From Orenia metallireducens (lineage in GTDB: Bacteria; Bacillota; Halanaerobiia; Halobacteroidales; Halobacteroidaceae): a stretch of DNA of 64,000 bases. The DNA lies in assembly GCF_001693735.1 (NCBI RefSeq), contig NZ_LWDV01000009.1, positions 727,565 to 791,564 of the forward strand, in the 5' to 3' direction. The translations under genes were made by a program, and so were the position numbers. Shown here piece by piece: positions 35,804 to 44,724 of the stretch. Every line of letters begins with the position of its first letter. The stretch's first letter is position 1. The notes beneath the pieces were generated by a model that was not told where the DNA came from, did no database searches, and saw only the letters and a program-made list of their open reading frames with translations.

Positions 35804-36796
35804 TTAAATATAATAAAACAAGATAATAGTTACTATAGCCAAAATAGATATTAAAACAAAACTATAAAGGATTAACCCTTCTCTATTAGTAGAATTATCT
35901 AACCCTTGTGTGATAGCTTCTTTAACTTCAACCTTTGGTACTGCTAATTTCAACTCTGATTCCGATTCAATAATCAACCTACCTTTGATATCTTCTCCTA
36001 AATCTAAAAGTAAATAATACACTTTCTTCTTAGCATCAAAATAAATTTCCTCTATCCTTACCTTTAATTTATTATTTTCAACAATCAAATCTGAGAATTT
36101 TTCAAAAAAATTACGGTAATCTAGTTCTGCCAACTTAACTAAAATTATATCATTTTTTTGTAATTCTCTTATCCTCTTCCCATGGACAGCAGATATCTGA
36201 GGAAGGCAATCAATTATAATTTCACCATCACCCTCATTCTTATTTTCCTTTTCTTCCTCTTCATTCTCATCATAAAACAACTGGGGATATTTTTTCTTTA
36301 GCTCCTCATAATCCTTTAGCTCTATAAATAAAGCTAATTCTACATGCTCCTTTACTATATCTCCTAAGCGAGCTTTAAATCTATCATTAATCTCCTCAAT
36401 TTCATCTGCCATAAAAAGTTCAATAAACTCTACAATATCAATTTCTGTCAACTCCTCTTTGAGCTTGGCTCTAATCATTCTACCTTTCTTCTTCTCTACT
36501 TCAGAAGACTTGGAGAGTAACCTTAAAAAAGCCTTATTATCAGGTGAAACATAGGATATATTATCTCTATTACTAACTATCGCTTCAAAGTTTATCATCT
36601 TTCTATCTGGTATACCTATAATGACAATAAATAATACATGTACTTTACTCTTACCACCATAAGAGATCCTACCCTGAATATGAATATATTTCTTTTCAGC
36701 TTCAGCAATATCTGATAATATATCTAAATCGCTCTCAATCCCATCTATAGTTGTATCCACTGAATCATTAATAGGAACAAAGTGGCTCCCTTCCAT
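35804..36796 (-). CDS. Tail-anchored protein of unknown function
   Basis: 330 aa, not recognised. Two beta-rich modules (about 30-110 and 185-290) flank a helical acidic segment (about 110-180, with EEEEKENKNEGDG). The last ~22 residues (LILYSFVLISILAIVTIILFYYI) form one membrane helix with almost nothing after it, so the bulk should face the cytoplasm. The repeated IHIQGRISYG / IIDCLPQI-type strands faintly recall PilZ or YcgR domains, but the RxxxR and DxSxxG motifs are not seen. ATG follows TAAGGAGGTAGGGT. Confidence 0.55.
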   Translation of the reverse strand: MEGSHFVPINDSVDTTIDGIESDLDILSDIAEAEKKYIHIQGRISYGGKSKVHVLFIVIIGIPDRKMINFEAIVSNRDNISYVSPDNKAFLRLLSKSSEVEKKKGRMIRAKLKEELTEIDIVEFIELFMADEIEEINDRFKARLGDIVKEHVELALFIELKDYEELKKKYPQLFYDENEEEEKENKNEGDGEIIIDCLPQISAVHGKRIRELQKNDIILVKLAELDYRNFFEKFSDLIVENNKLKVRIEEIYFDAKKKVYYLLLDLGEDIKGRLIIESESELKLAVPKVEVKEAITQGLDNSTNREGLILYSFVLISILAIVTIILFYYI

Positions 36797-36977
36797 ACCC
36801 TACCTCCTTATAATAGCTCTTTAACTATTTCATTACTTCTTTCAAAAAAATTTTTTTCCTTCTTTTTAAGCTATTGTTTCTTTCTATAATTTCAACTTAT
36901 TAATCCAATTATTATCAGATATAAATAATAATCTATATCCCATACTACTAGAAGAACTAATGCAATAGAAAGATATT

Positions 36978-37040
36978 AAGACAATTGATAACTAATAACC
37001 AGTAAATAACTTAACCTGTCACCTATTACTCATTACTACC
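36978..37040. repeat. Dispersed palindromic repeat in gap before sleB
   Basis: The 329-bp gap 36797-37125 contains AACTAATAACCAGTAAATAAC … CTGTCACCTATTACTCATTA, a member of the GTAAC/GTGAC palindrome family, and the sleB terminator. No gene is seen. Confidence 0.4.
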
Positions 37041-37093
37041 GTAATATACCTATTAGCAGTTACTATCTATATTAAAATCATTAGATATGTAAA

Positions 37094-37122
37094 AAAACAG
37101 ACCTTATTAAAAGGTCTGCTCT
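37094..37122 (-). terminator. Terminator after sleB
   Basis: GCAGACCTTTTAATAAGGTCTG followed by TTTTTTT on the minus strand. Confidence 0.88.
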
Positions 37123-37125
37123 TCA

Positions 37126-37827
37126 TTATTTAGCAAAATAATGTCTTCCAATTTTTGTGATAATCTCTCTAGTATAAATCCAATAAGATGTTACCTTAGC
37201 TGGATTATAGTAGAAGACTGCTCCTTCTGTTGGATCCCATCCTTTTAGAGCATCATGAACTGCATTCATCACCTTTGGATCTGGTGTTAACCAGAATTGA
37301 CCATCATGAACAGCTGTAAAGGCCCAAGGTTCAAAGATAACCCCTTTAATCGTATTTGGGAATCTTGGGTCTGCTACTCTATTTAAAATAACAGCTGCCA
37401 CAGCAACCTGACCTTCATAACTTTCACCTCTTGCTTCAGAATAAACAGCTCTTGTTAATAAGTTTAACTCTTCTTGAGTTACATTAATTCTATATCCAGA
37501 AGCTCTATTAACATTAGCTGTATTCTTATAACTATTTTCATCCTTTAATTCATTAATAGTCTCATAACCAGCCATACCATCGATTCTAATACCATTGTCC
37601 TTCTGGAAATCAATAACAGCCTTCTCTGTTATAGGACCGAAATAGCCAGTAGCTTCAACTGTAAAGTAACCTTCCTTAGCCAATTCCTTTTGTAATGACT
37701 TCACATCATTACCCCTAGCACCAAAGTATAATAATCTATTACCTAAAGTCACCGCTTCACCTACTGATGTCACTACACCCATTAATAACATCACTAAAGC
37801 CAATACTATAGCAATATTTTTTTTCAT
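37126..37827 (-). CDS. sleB: Spore cortex-lytic enzyme SleB
   Basis: 233 aa. A signal peptide (1-24) precedes a peptidoglycan-binding domain (about 32-95, YFGARGNDVKSLQKELAKEGYF … DGMAGYETINEL) and the hydrolase-2 (SleB) catalytic domain (about 113-232). The catalytic domain shows LLTRAVYSEARGESYEGQVAVAAVILNRV with the catalytic Glu in YSEARGE and a C-terminal FYYNPAKVTSYWIY. SleB lyses cortex peptidoglycan during germination, so the organism forms endospores. The usual partner ypeB is not adjacent. Confidence 0.9.
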   Translation of the reverse strand: MKKNIAIVLALVMLLMGVVTSVGEAVTLGNRLLYFGARGNDVKSLQKELAKEGYFTVEATGYFGPITEKAVIDFQKDNGIRIDGMAGYETINELKDENSYKNTANVNRASGYRINVTQEELNLLTRAVYSEARGESYEGQVAVAAVILNRVADPRFPNTIKGVIFEPWAFTAVHDGQFWLTPDPKVMNAVHDALKGWDPTEGAVFYYNPAKVTSYWIYTREIITKIGRHYFAK

Positions 37828-38022
37828 TTTACTACACCTCCTGATTATTTTCTTTTTATAAATTCAACTACATTATCATCTTTAATTAATTTTTTATAAC
37901 CTTTCAACGAACAGATATCATTATACCTATAGAAATATAGAATTTCAAAGGAAGTTATTGTAAATTAATTGAGTCAATTGGCAAACAGCAGCTTATAATT
38001 TAAAGAATTGATATAATATAGA

Positions 38023-38201
38023 GATATTGCGACACTTTTTGTGTTGACAGTTAAGGTTTTTATAGGTGAAAAGAATTATTGTTTGAACGTGGCAATGACA
38101 AAAGTAACACGGGAAAAAAGCTGATAAGCTTTCCCGTAATTGTTTTAATAAACTTATTAAAAGTTTGTTTGCTTTTTTAAAGTAAAACTGTCGCAATATC
38201 C
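38023..38201. repeat. MITE-like element with 12-bp inverted ends
   Basis: GATATTGCGACA (38023-38034) and its exact complement (38190-38201) enclose 155 bp with an inner hairpin ACGGGAA…TTCCCGT. Related end words appear at 55627-55645 (GGGATAGTGCGACACTTT) and near 56573. The only ORF across it has no ribosome site and is not believed. Confidence 0.6.
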
Positions 38202-38242
38202 CCATTAACCCTCAACCTTTAATAACGTAAACTATTTTAATA

Positions 38243-38281
38243 AAGAATAAGGATTAGCCCCAGGGCTAATCCTTATTCTTT
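38243..38281 (-). terminator. Long terminator hairpin
   Basis: AAGAATAAGGATTAGCCC and its exact complement form an 18-bp stem with a T-rich flank, downstream of the decayed membrane-protein gene. Confidence 0.75.
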
Positions 38282-38303
38282 ATTCTCACTCTTCTGCCAA
38301 GCA

Positions 38304-38855
38304 CTAACTAAAGAGGATACACCTTGAATTAAAAAAATAACTGGCCCGTTCAGTTTTTCCAGTCTTTTCACTCACTTTATCAGCCACTTCTATAAAATTA
38401 GTATAACTTAATAAAGTATTCCAGACAATTGAACTTATATTTGATTCTAGAAGATTCTTTCTAACCTCTGCCCAGAAATAAGGAAAGAAGATTATATTCA
38501 AAATAATCCTATTAAAAATAGACTCAATAAATAGGTTAATCCTCAATAGTAATTTCCCCAAGTCAATAGTAGTCCTATCTCATCCATGAACAAACAAGCC
38601 TAATCCCATCCCATAAATTACTGCTGCATGCCTTCTCTTAAAGATTGATGAACCAACTATAGCAATCCATCCCGCAATAGCAATTAAGAGTATCCCAAAG
38701 TAAAACTGGTAGATGTGATGACCAAATAGCATTATGTTCCTTCCTATATAGAACTTAGTATCAGGATTTAATCCCTCTTTAGCTACCTGAGCAAACTTAC
38801 TCTCTGCTGAGCCTGCAATTAATACCATCAATCTAATTAATAGAAAAGAGATCAA
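38304..38855 (-). pseudogene. Decayed multi-pass membrane protein gene
   Basis: Pieces in three frames read like one membrane protein. The first runs from MISFLLIRLMVLIAGS to HHIYQFYFGILLIAIAGWIAI and AVIYGMGLGLFVH, where it breaks. A second frame supplies DEIGLLLTWGNYY. A third supplies RINLFIESIFNRIILNIIFFPYFW and a tail. GLGLF-DEIGLLLT is a conserved phrase of an uncharacterised membrane family. At least two frameshifts make it nonfunctional. The last part (EVRKNLLESNISSIVW…) is read in the third frame and may be unrelated. Confidence 0.6.
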
Positions 38856-38910
38856 ATAAGAAATAGTAATTAAAAAAGAATGGTCTTTTCCTCTTTTATA
38901 CTAATTGTTA

Positions 38911-39453
38911 TCAACTCCTTCCTATCTCATATTCACTCTCTAATAAAAACCCCTTCTCTCTTAACTTATCTTCAATCAATTCCAATACCTCTTGATTTAA
39001 GGCTTCAATAGTATGTAAGTGCACCCCTTCAGTTAATGTTGATAGAGGTTTAACATCTTCTCCTCTATAATTTTCTAGAAAATCCTCTAGATCTTTCCGG
39101 TTTTGTACCATTAACATTCCCTTGATTTCACCATAAATAGGATGTTCAACAATTACATCCCTTATTCTTCCTCCATATTTAATTACGGTCAACAACTCTT
39201 CTTCTATATCTTCAGGTTTATGCTTACAAGCTACTGTCTTTTCTACCATATTACTATCTTGTGGCACCATATATCCTCTTGCTGTAGCTAATATCTCTTC
39301 ACCTTGTGCCCTCAATAATGCTATGTCTTGAACAATTACTTGGCGGCTTACACCAAAAACATCTGCCAAATCAGATCCAATCATCGGTCTACTTTCTTTT
39401 TTTAATTTATTTAAGAGCATCCTTCTTCTATCTTCTGCAGACACACTCATCAC
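38911..39453 (-). CDS. niaR: NiaR-type niacin-responsive transcriptional repressor
   Basis: 180 aa. An N-terminal winged HTH (HTH_11; RRRMLLNKLKKESRPMIGSDLADVFGVSRQVIVQDIALLRAQG) precedes the 3H domain, which binds niacin and a metal through three conserved His. These His lie in CKHKPED, IVEHPIYGEI and EGVHLHTIEAL. The length is typical. NiaR represses NAD biosynthesis and niacin uptake genes when niacin is present. No such target is adjacent. MSVSAEDRR (second Met) may be the true start. Confidence 0.87.
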   Translation of the reverse strand: MMSVSAEDRRRMLLNKLKKESRPMIGSDLADVFGVSRQVIVQDIALLRAQGEEILATARGYMVPQDSNMVEKTVACKHKPEDIEEELLTVIKYGGRIRDVIVEHPIYGEIKGMLMVQNRKDLEDFLENYRGEDVKPLSTLTEGVHLHTIEALNQEVLELIEDKLREKGFLLESEYEIGRS

Positions 39454-39527
39454 TCCTGAACTACAAATTATTTATATTAATCTCTCCCTATATTATTTAT
39501 TTCATTGTAGATTGTAAAACTCCTGCT

Positions 39528-39552
39528 AAAAAAGCTGGCAGAATGCCAGCTA
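39528..39552 (-). terminator. Terminator after the DUF1540 gene
   Basis: Minus-strand AGCTGGCATTCTGCCAGCT followed by TTTTTT immediately downstream of the small gene. Confidence 0.85.
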
Positions 39553-39556
39553 ATAA

Positions 39557-39706
39557 TTACTCTCTTGCAAAACTTGCACATTTTGTTCCTTCAGCATATC
39601 TAGTAAATTCCCCATTATCATCACAAGTAACTAAAATTTCTTCTAAACTACATATCTTTTTAGCATTATAGGCACAACTTTCTACATTACATTTAATCTT
39701 TGCCAT
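39557..39706 (-). CDS. DUF1540 small cysteine-rich protein
   Basis: 49 aa (MAKIKCNVESCAYNAKKICS, then an acidic loop and TKCASFARE). Cys at 6, 11, 19, 28 and 43 follow the DUF1540 spacing (C-x4-C-x7-C … TxCxSF), a small presumably metal-binding protein common in spore-forming clostridia. AGAGGTGTTATC precedes the ATG and a strong terminator follows, which supports the gene despite its size. The function is unknown. Confidence 0.85.
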   Translation of the reverse strand: MAKIKCNVESCAYNAKKICSLEEILVTCDDNGEFTRYAEGTKCASFARE

Positions 39707-39740
39707 GATAACACCTCTGTTCTTAGTTTAAAATAAATTT

Positions 39741-39770
39741 TAAAAGCAAGAGCTTTAGCTCTTGCTTTTA
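39741..39770 (-). terminator. Terminator after the acidic repeat protein gene
   Basis: AAAGCAAGAGC-TTTA-GCTCTTGCTTT, an 11-bp stem with T/A runs on both sides, so it could act in both directions. Confidence 0.8.
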
Positions 39771-39824
39771 TCTATTTAGAAAAAATTATAAATCATTAAG
39801 GTCTGACCCTTTAGTCTCATCGTT

Positions 39825-40082
39825 TTAGAATAACTTTTGTTGATTCTTTTTTGATTTCTCTAATTCTTCCTCTAAATCAAAGTCATCAGGATTTAACTCC
39901 TCAGTATCTTTAACTTGGGATAAAGTTCCTTGATTTTTATTAAGCGTCTCTAACTCTTCTGGTGAGTCAAAATCATCAGGATTTATCTCTTCTGTATCCT
40001 CTCTTGAAAACACCTCCGCTTCTTGCTTATTTTCAAGCTCTAATAAATCTTTAGAAACTTTATCTTTAGGTTTTTTAGCCAT
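39825..40082 (-). CDS. Small acidic protein with internal duplication
   Basis: 85 aa. Two copies of an EEI/LNPDDFDxxEELE motif (about 28-43 and 61-76) sit in a Glu/Asp/Lys-rich chain with no hydrophobic core, so the protein is probably disordered. AAAGGAGGTAATATA precedes the ATG. I do not recognise a family. It is likely real given the ribosome site and terminator. Confidence 0.6.
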   Translation of the reverse strand: MAKKPKDKVSKDLLELENKQEAEVFSREDTEEINPDDFDSPEELETLNKNQGTLSQVKDTEELNPDDFDLEEELEKSKKNQQKLF

Positions 40083-40197
40083 TATATTACCTCCTTTAAT
40101 TATATGCTATTATTAATTTCCCACAATTTTAAATAAATTATATCCATTATCCTTTGGAAAATAATAAGTATTACTTAATAAATATTACAACCTATCC

Positions 40198-40866
40198 TTA
40201 TTTAATAGAAGTATATAGTTCACCATCGGTTTCTAAAACTGCTAACATAACATCCTTAAAGTCCTCGATACCTCTTTTTTTTAACTCCTTTAATAACCAA
40301 GCCTCATCTAAATTGACCTTATCTAATCCATTATAATTAATCTCTCCATCAGTAATTAATAAGGTAGGAATCCCTTCATATTTAGTTGCAATGCCTAAAT
40401 CATTGGGGGTTAGCCCCCTGTGCTGTGATTTAGGTATTACTGTTAAATCTCCAGAGGTCTCCAAAATAGCAAATTCTACATCTGATGGATTAAAGATACT
40501 ATTCTCATGGAGCTGCATCAAAAGATCATGAATACTATAACGGGATTTTCTCATCTCTGTCTCATCAATCTTACCATTTCTAATTAAGATACTAGGTGTT
40601 CCATTAATTAACCTTCTAATAGTACTATTCTTTAAAGATAAGTATGATACTATCAATTCAATTGAAGCCAACGTAACTAGTGGGATAACTGCATCAATTA
40701 AATTAGTGTTCCTCTGTTCTATTACAATTACCCCTAACTCTGCTATCATCAATGATACTACTAAGTCAAAAGGGGTTAATTCTCCAACCTCTCTTTTTCC
40801 CATTAACCTTAAGGCCCCTAGGGTTAGAAAATATACAAAAATTGTCCTTAGTAATAAATTAAGCAT
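40198..40866 (-). CDS. DUF421 (YetF/YcaP-like) membrane protein
   Basis: 222 aa. Three N-terminal membrane helices (LLLRTIFVYFLTLGALRLMG, FDLVVSLMIAELGVIVIE, AVIPLVTLASIELIVSYLSL) are followed by two cytoplasmic DUF421 subdomains (ILIRNGKIDETEMRKSRYSIHDLLMQLHENSIFNPSDVEFAILETSG). YetF-family proteins in spore formers affect spore lipid or germination traits, but the molecular function is not settled. AAGGGGGAGAAACT precedes the ATG. Confidence 0.85.
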   Translation of the reverse strand: MLNLLLRTIFVYFLTLGALRLMGKREVGELTPFDLVVSLMIAELGVIVIEQRNTNLIDAVIPLVTLASIELIVSYLSLKNSTIRRLINGTPSILIRNGKIDETEMRKSRYSIHDLLMQLHENSIFNPSDVEFAILETSGDLTVIPKSQHRGLTPNDLGIATKYEGIPTLLITDGEINYNGLDKVNLDEAWLLKELKKRGIEDFKDVMLAVLETDGELYTSIK

Positions 40867-41163
40867 AGTTTCTCCCCCTTAACTAAAATCACAATCTAAT
40901 AGTCTATGGTTTATTTCTCTACTATTATTATCAGCAAATAATTGAATTTTATAAATAGTAATTTTTACAATCATAATTTATTCTAAATTATAGAAGAATC
41001 TTAATGAAAATTTATTATAGATACCGTATATCTAACTTTTATTTAGGCTATAATAGTAAAAGGATAAGCTATAATTATCTTCAATTCCTTTTATTCTTTA
41101 TTACATCTAAATATCTAATATAAAAGATAAAATAGATAGTATTCAAGGAGGGATGTCAACCAA

Positions 41164-41511
41164 GTGGAAGAGAACTATGAAAGTACAAGTACAAGAAACT
41201 TTCAAATTAAAGCAAATACAGAGATTTCTCCAGGGCATTTGCTGATTAAATTCAATGATTCTCAATTCTCTGAACAGGATCTTCGTTTCTTTGGAGTCAA
41301 TAAAGAAGGTGCTCCAGTTAGTGGGTCAGGTGTTCCAGCTGAACAGATTAATAGTCACTATAGAGATGAAACTACTGCTTTATTCAACATTAGTGATCTA
41401 GTACAGACTGGGCAATTTACCGATGAGACTGTAGAAGGTGTTATCACTGCTAGTGGTCATGAGATAGGTCGCCATAGGATCGAAACTCCTCCTTCTATTT
41501 ATGTAGGATAA
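41164..41511 (+). CDS. Hypothetical protein
   Basis: 115 aa, not recognised. It is soluble, without signal or membrane segment, and rich in beta-like stretches (ISPGHLLIKFNDSQFSEQDLRFFGVN). The GTG start lies 12 nt after AAGGAGG, a wide but usable spacing. It stands alone in 600 bp between two minus-strand genes. Confidence 0.5.
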   Translation: MEENYESTSTRNFQIKANTEISPGHLLIKFNDSQFSEQDLRFFGVNKEGAPVSGSGVPAEQINSHYRDETTALFNISDLVQTGQFTDETVEGVITASGHEIGRHRIETPPSIYVG

Positions 41512-41531
41512 AAGTAATAAATAAGCAGTAC

Positions 41532-41590
41532 TAAGTAATAGGTGACAAGTCTTTTACTCATTACTTGTCACCTATTACTTATCAGCTGTC
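41532..41590. repeat. Palindromic repeat after the hypothetical gene
   Basis: AAGTAATAGGTGACAAGT and its complement form an 18-bp stem. It may serve as terminator for the genes on either side, and belongs to the GTAAC/GTGAC palindrome family. Confidence 0.6.
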
Positions 41591-44453
41591 ACTGATGTTT
41601 TTCAAAATAAATTAAATGTTCACTATCCCATGAAGCTAACCCAAAAATATATCCTTCATAATTGATAAAAGGTAGATTTAATTCTAATCCCTTCTCCTTC
41701 CTCCTTAGATATTCATTCCATGTAAATTTCCTAGCAAAGATTATCTCTTTAAGAATCAACTTATTATCCTGATCTTGATGGACCATGTCTAAAAGAATAG
41801 ATATACTCTCATTAACTATCAATCTTTGATAGATTTCCTCTAAACTTAAGTAGGAGCCCTCCTTATCTAATAATTCTTTAACCTTCCGTGCTATATATTC
41901 TCCAATCTTCCCTTTCAATAGCCTGTGGCTATAATATCTATAACCTGCCTGATTCTTCTTAGCATATTCTCTTCTTAACAGAACCAAAGTTTGATATTCA
42001 CAACCTACTTGTTGAGCAATATCTTCTAAACTCTTCTCTTGCTGATAATGTAATCTAAATAGATCTTCCTCTGTTACACTTTTGCTCAAAGCATCTACCA
42101 AATTAAGCCTATAATCAATTAATTGATTATAATCTTTACTCTTTAAGTTAAATAGATATTCCTCTTCTAGCCTTCCATATTCACCTTCTCTTAACTTATC
42201 AGAAATTATCTTTATCTCTTCTAAATTTAAATTATAGATATTATATACAAGATAATCTAATCTTCCTTGCAAATCCCTCAAATCAGATTCTTTCACAGCT
42301 AGCCTTTCACTAAACTCTATATAATCTTGATATAACTCTTCTTTACTATCATAATCATCTTCCTCTAAATAAGATAAGAAAGATAAAGACTTAATCTCCT
42401 CCTTTAAAACTCTAATCTCTCTTACCAAAGAATCAATCACTTCTAAATATTCACCAATCTTTATCTTTAGCTGCAGGACGGTATTAGGATAATAGTCGTA
42501 TAATTCATAGCTCATCTTCTTAGCAAAACTCTTGAAATAAAAATTATATACTTTAGAATTTAACAGACCTATCAAAAACTCTAAGGTTAACAAATCTTTA
42601 AACTCTTCTTTTAATATCAATAAATAGACATCAGCGCTACAATAATTTCCACCATCATCAATAGCAAAACGATTCTTAGAAGCCTTATAAGGATAAACTA
42701 TCTTCCTATTATTAAATATTTCTTGGTTCCTACCCCATTGCAACTGATACCATTGCTTTAAGCCTCTCTTACATTCCCGTCTATTGCTAAGCCTATCTTT
42801 AAATTGGCTTAAATAAGCTATAGTATTTGGATAATCCCCAACAGAACTTATCAAATCACTATAAATTAAATGTTCTTTTCCTTCTTCTACTAGATACATA
42901 TCAATATGGCGGTTCTTAATCCAAGGTCGTAATAGCTTCCCTTCTAGCTGTTCTTCTCTAACCTTATCCTCTGATACAACAAAGGCCTTATCATATCCAG
43001 TAATAATCCCTTGAAAACTATCACAAATATCACCTAAGATATACATTCCTTCTTCTTCAACCTTATTACAAATCGACTGCTCTTTCTTTGATAAAAGCCT
43101 CCATCCTTCAGGATTTAATTCCGATTGCTTAATAATAAAACTCTGATAATAATCTTGCTTCTGTTTACTATCTATTTTCTTAATTACATCTTCACCCTTA
43201 AAGTTCTGTGCTTTATTATTCAGTCTGATAACCTCTATCATACCATCATTCTTATTTTGAGAAGATAATTTAATAATAATAGAATCTACAATAGCACTTT
43301 CAAAAAGTTGTAGGCCATAGAAATCTAGGATAAATAAAAGGTTGACCTTCTTTTGAAGGTACTTCCTTAAACTCCCTCCTGCAGGCGACTCTAAAAAATA
43401 GCGAGAAGTTATCATCATTAGTTCACCATTCTTTCTAAGGGATTTTACCCCCTTCTCTAAAAAACAATAAGAGAGATCAGCTTTATCAGCATAAACTAAA
43501 TAATTATCCTTCAACCATTGTTTATAATCCCTTTCCAGCTCTTTATGACCTACATAAGGAGGATTTCCAATAATAAAATCAAATCCATCCTTAACTTCTA
43601 ACCTTAAAAAATCTCCAGTTTGAATATTTAAGCTCCTTATAGGTAGTGGATTATTAATTCCCTTAAATAATAAAGAGATGATAGTCAGTTGTACAGCAAA
43701 GCCATCTAAGTCAATGCCATATAGATTATTCTCTAAAATATGTTGATGTATCTTATTTAGACTCCAATCATCTTTAAGGTACAACTCCTTTAACTTCTCT
43801 AAATTACTAGTATATTTATCATATAAAATATCATAAGCCTCTACCAAAAAGTAACCACTTCCACAAGAAGGGTCCAGTACCTTTAGATAAGGATTTTTGA
43901 GAATATCATAGTTCTCTAAAGTATTTTTTAATATAAAAGAGATAATACTATCTGGAGTATAGACTTGTCCAGTCTTCCTTTTAGAAGTCTGCGAAACTAA
44001 ATGTTGATATACCTCCCCTAATAGCTTAGTATTTAATTCCCTAAAATCATAATTATTTAAAATTCCACCTACATTATCAATTATCTGCTTATTTTTGCTC
44101 AATAACTCCCATCTAGAATCTAAATTTAGACCTTCATTAAAGTTATCCAAGATTACCTTAAAGATAGTATTTAAAGAGTAATCTATTAAATTTAAATCTT
44201 TAATCAACCCTCTAGCTTGGATAGACTTTAAAATTAATAATTTAATGATAGAGAGATAGGTTGTTTTTATGCAAAAATTATTATTCCAATTAATTCTCTC
44301 TTTCTTAGTTTTAATATCATCTAAATTTTGATATTCATCAATAATATTCTTAAATTCTTGGTTTCTTAATCTAGCTATAAATTCCTCTTGATAATCTGCC
44401 AATAAGACAGTATAAATTTTATCTATATCTTTAAATAATGCTCGTCTATTCAT
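41589..44453 (-). CDS. Eco57I-type N6-adenine DNA methyltransferase, type IIG-like
   Basis: 954 aa from ATG at 44453 (GAGGTG, 6 nt). Residues ~145-400 form the adenine methyltransferase: GQVYTPDSIISFIL, LDPSCGSGYFLVEAYD (SAM), NNLYGIDLDGFAVQL, DFIIGNPPYVGHK (catalytic NPPY) and YFLESPAGGSLRKYL. A TaqI-like specificity domain (about 470-680) and a coiled C-terminal part follow. The N-terminal 140 residues show no clear PD-(D/E)XK motif, so it may be a methylase-only orphan or carry a diverged nuclease. No separate endonuclease gene is adjacent. Confidence 0.8.
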   Translation of the reverse strand: MNRRALFKDIDKIYTVLLADYQEEFIARLRNQEFKNIIDEYQNLDDIKTKKERINWNNNFCIKTTYLSIIKLLILKSIQARGLIKDLNLIDYSLNTIFKVILDNFNEGLNLDSRWELLSKNKQIIDNVGGILNNYDFRELNTKLLGEVYQHLVSQTSKRKTGQVYTPDSIISFILKNTLENYDILKNPYLKVLDPSCGSGYFLVEAYDILYDKYTSNLEKLKELYLKDDWSLNKIHQHILENNLYGIDLDGFAVQLTIISLLFKGINNPLPIRSLNIQTGDFLRLEVKDGFDFIIGNPPYVGHKELERDYKQWLKDNYLVYADKADLSYCFLEKGVKSLRKNGELMMITSRYFLESPAGGSLRKYLQKKVNLLFILDFYGLQLFESAIVDSIIIKLSSQNKNDGMIEVIRLNNKAQNFKGEDVIKKIDSKQKQDYYQSFIIKQSELNPEGWRLLSKKEQSICNKVEEEGMYILGDICDSFQGIITGYDKAFVVSEDKVREEQLEGKLLRPWIKNRHIDMYLVEEGKEHLIYSDLISSVGDYPNTIAYLSQFKDRLSNRRECKRGLKQWYQLQWGRNQEIFNNRKIVYPYKASKNRFAIDDGGNYCSADVYLLILKEEFKDLLTLEFLIGLLNSKVYNFYFKSFAKKMSYELYDYYPNTVLQLKIKIGEYLEVIDSLVREIRVLKEEIKSLSFLSYLEEDDYDSKEELYQDYIEFSERLAVKESDLRDLQGRLDYLVYNIYNLNLEEIKIISDKLREGEYGRLEEEYLFNLKSKDYNQLIDYRLNLVDALSKSVTEEDLFRLHYQQEKSLEDIAQQVGCEYQTLVLLRREYAKKNQAGYRYYSHRLLKGKIGEYIARKVKELLDKEGSYLSLEEIYQRLIVNESISILLDMVHQDQDNKLILKEIIFARKFTWNEYLRRKEKGLELNLPFINYEGYIFGLASWDSEHLIYFEKHQ

Positions 44454-44690
44454 AGTAAACACCTCATTAAGACTATTTCTTTGACTTATAACTTATTTAA
44501 TAGCTTCAACTATAATTATTATATTCCTTTTATTTTTATAATCAATTACATAAGTTAGTTCTTTATTTACTCCCAAGCCCACTTTAATTAAATTTCATTC
44601 TAACGCTAGATAACTACAATATCTAATTCTTTAAAAAATAAAGATTAATGAGTAACATGTTATGGAATTCTAAATTTTTCTACTAAATAG

Positions 44691-44720
44691 AAAAAGCGTT
44701 GGAAAACTCCAACGCTTTTC
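44691..44720 (-). terminator. Terminator after glgP
   Basis: AGCGTTGGAGTTTTCCAACGCT followed by TTTTT on the minus strand. Confidence 0.88.
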
Positions 44721-44724
44721 TTAA

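Noticed and set aside
37993-38205. 70-aa ORF between sleB and the decayed membrane gene
   Set aside because: It coincides with a MITE-like element with exact inverted ends; composition and lack of a ribosome site argue against coding.
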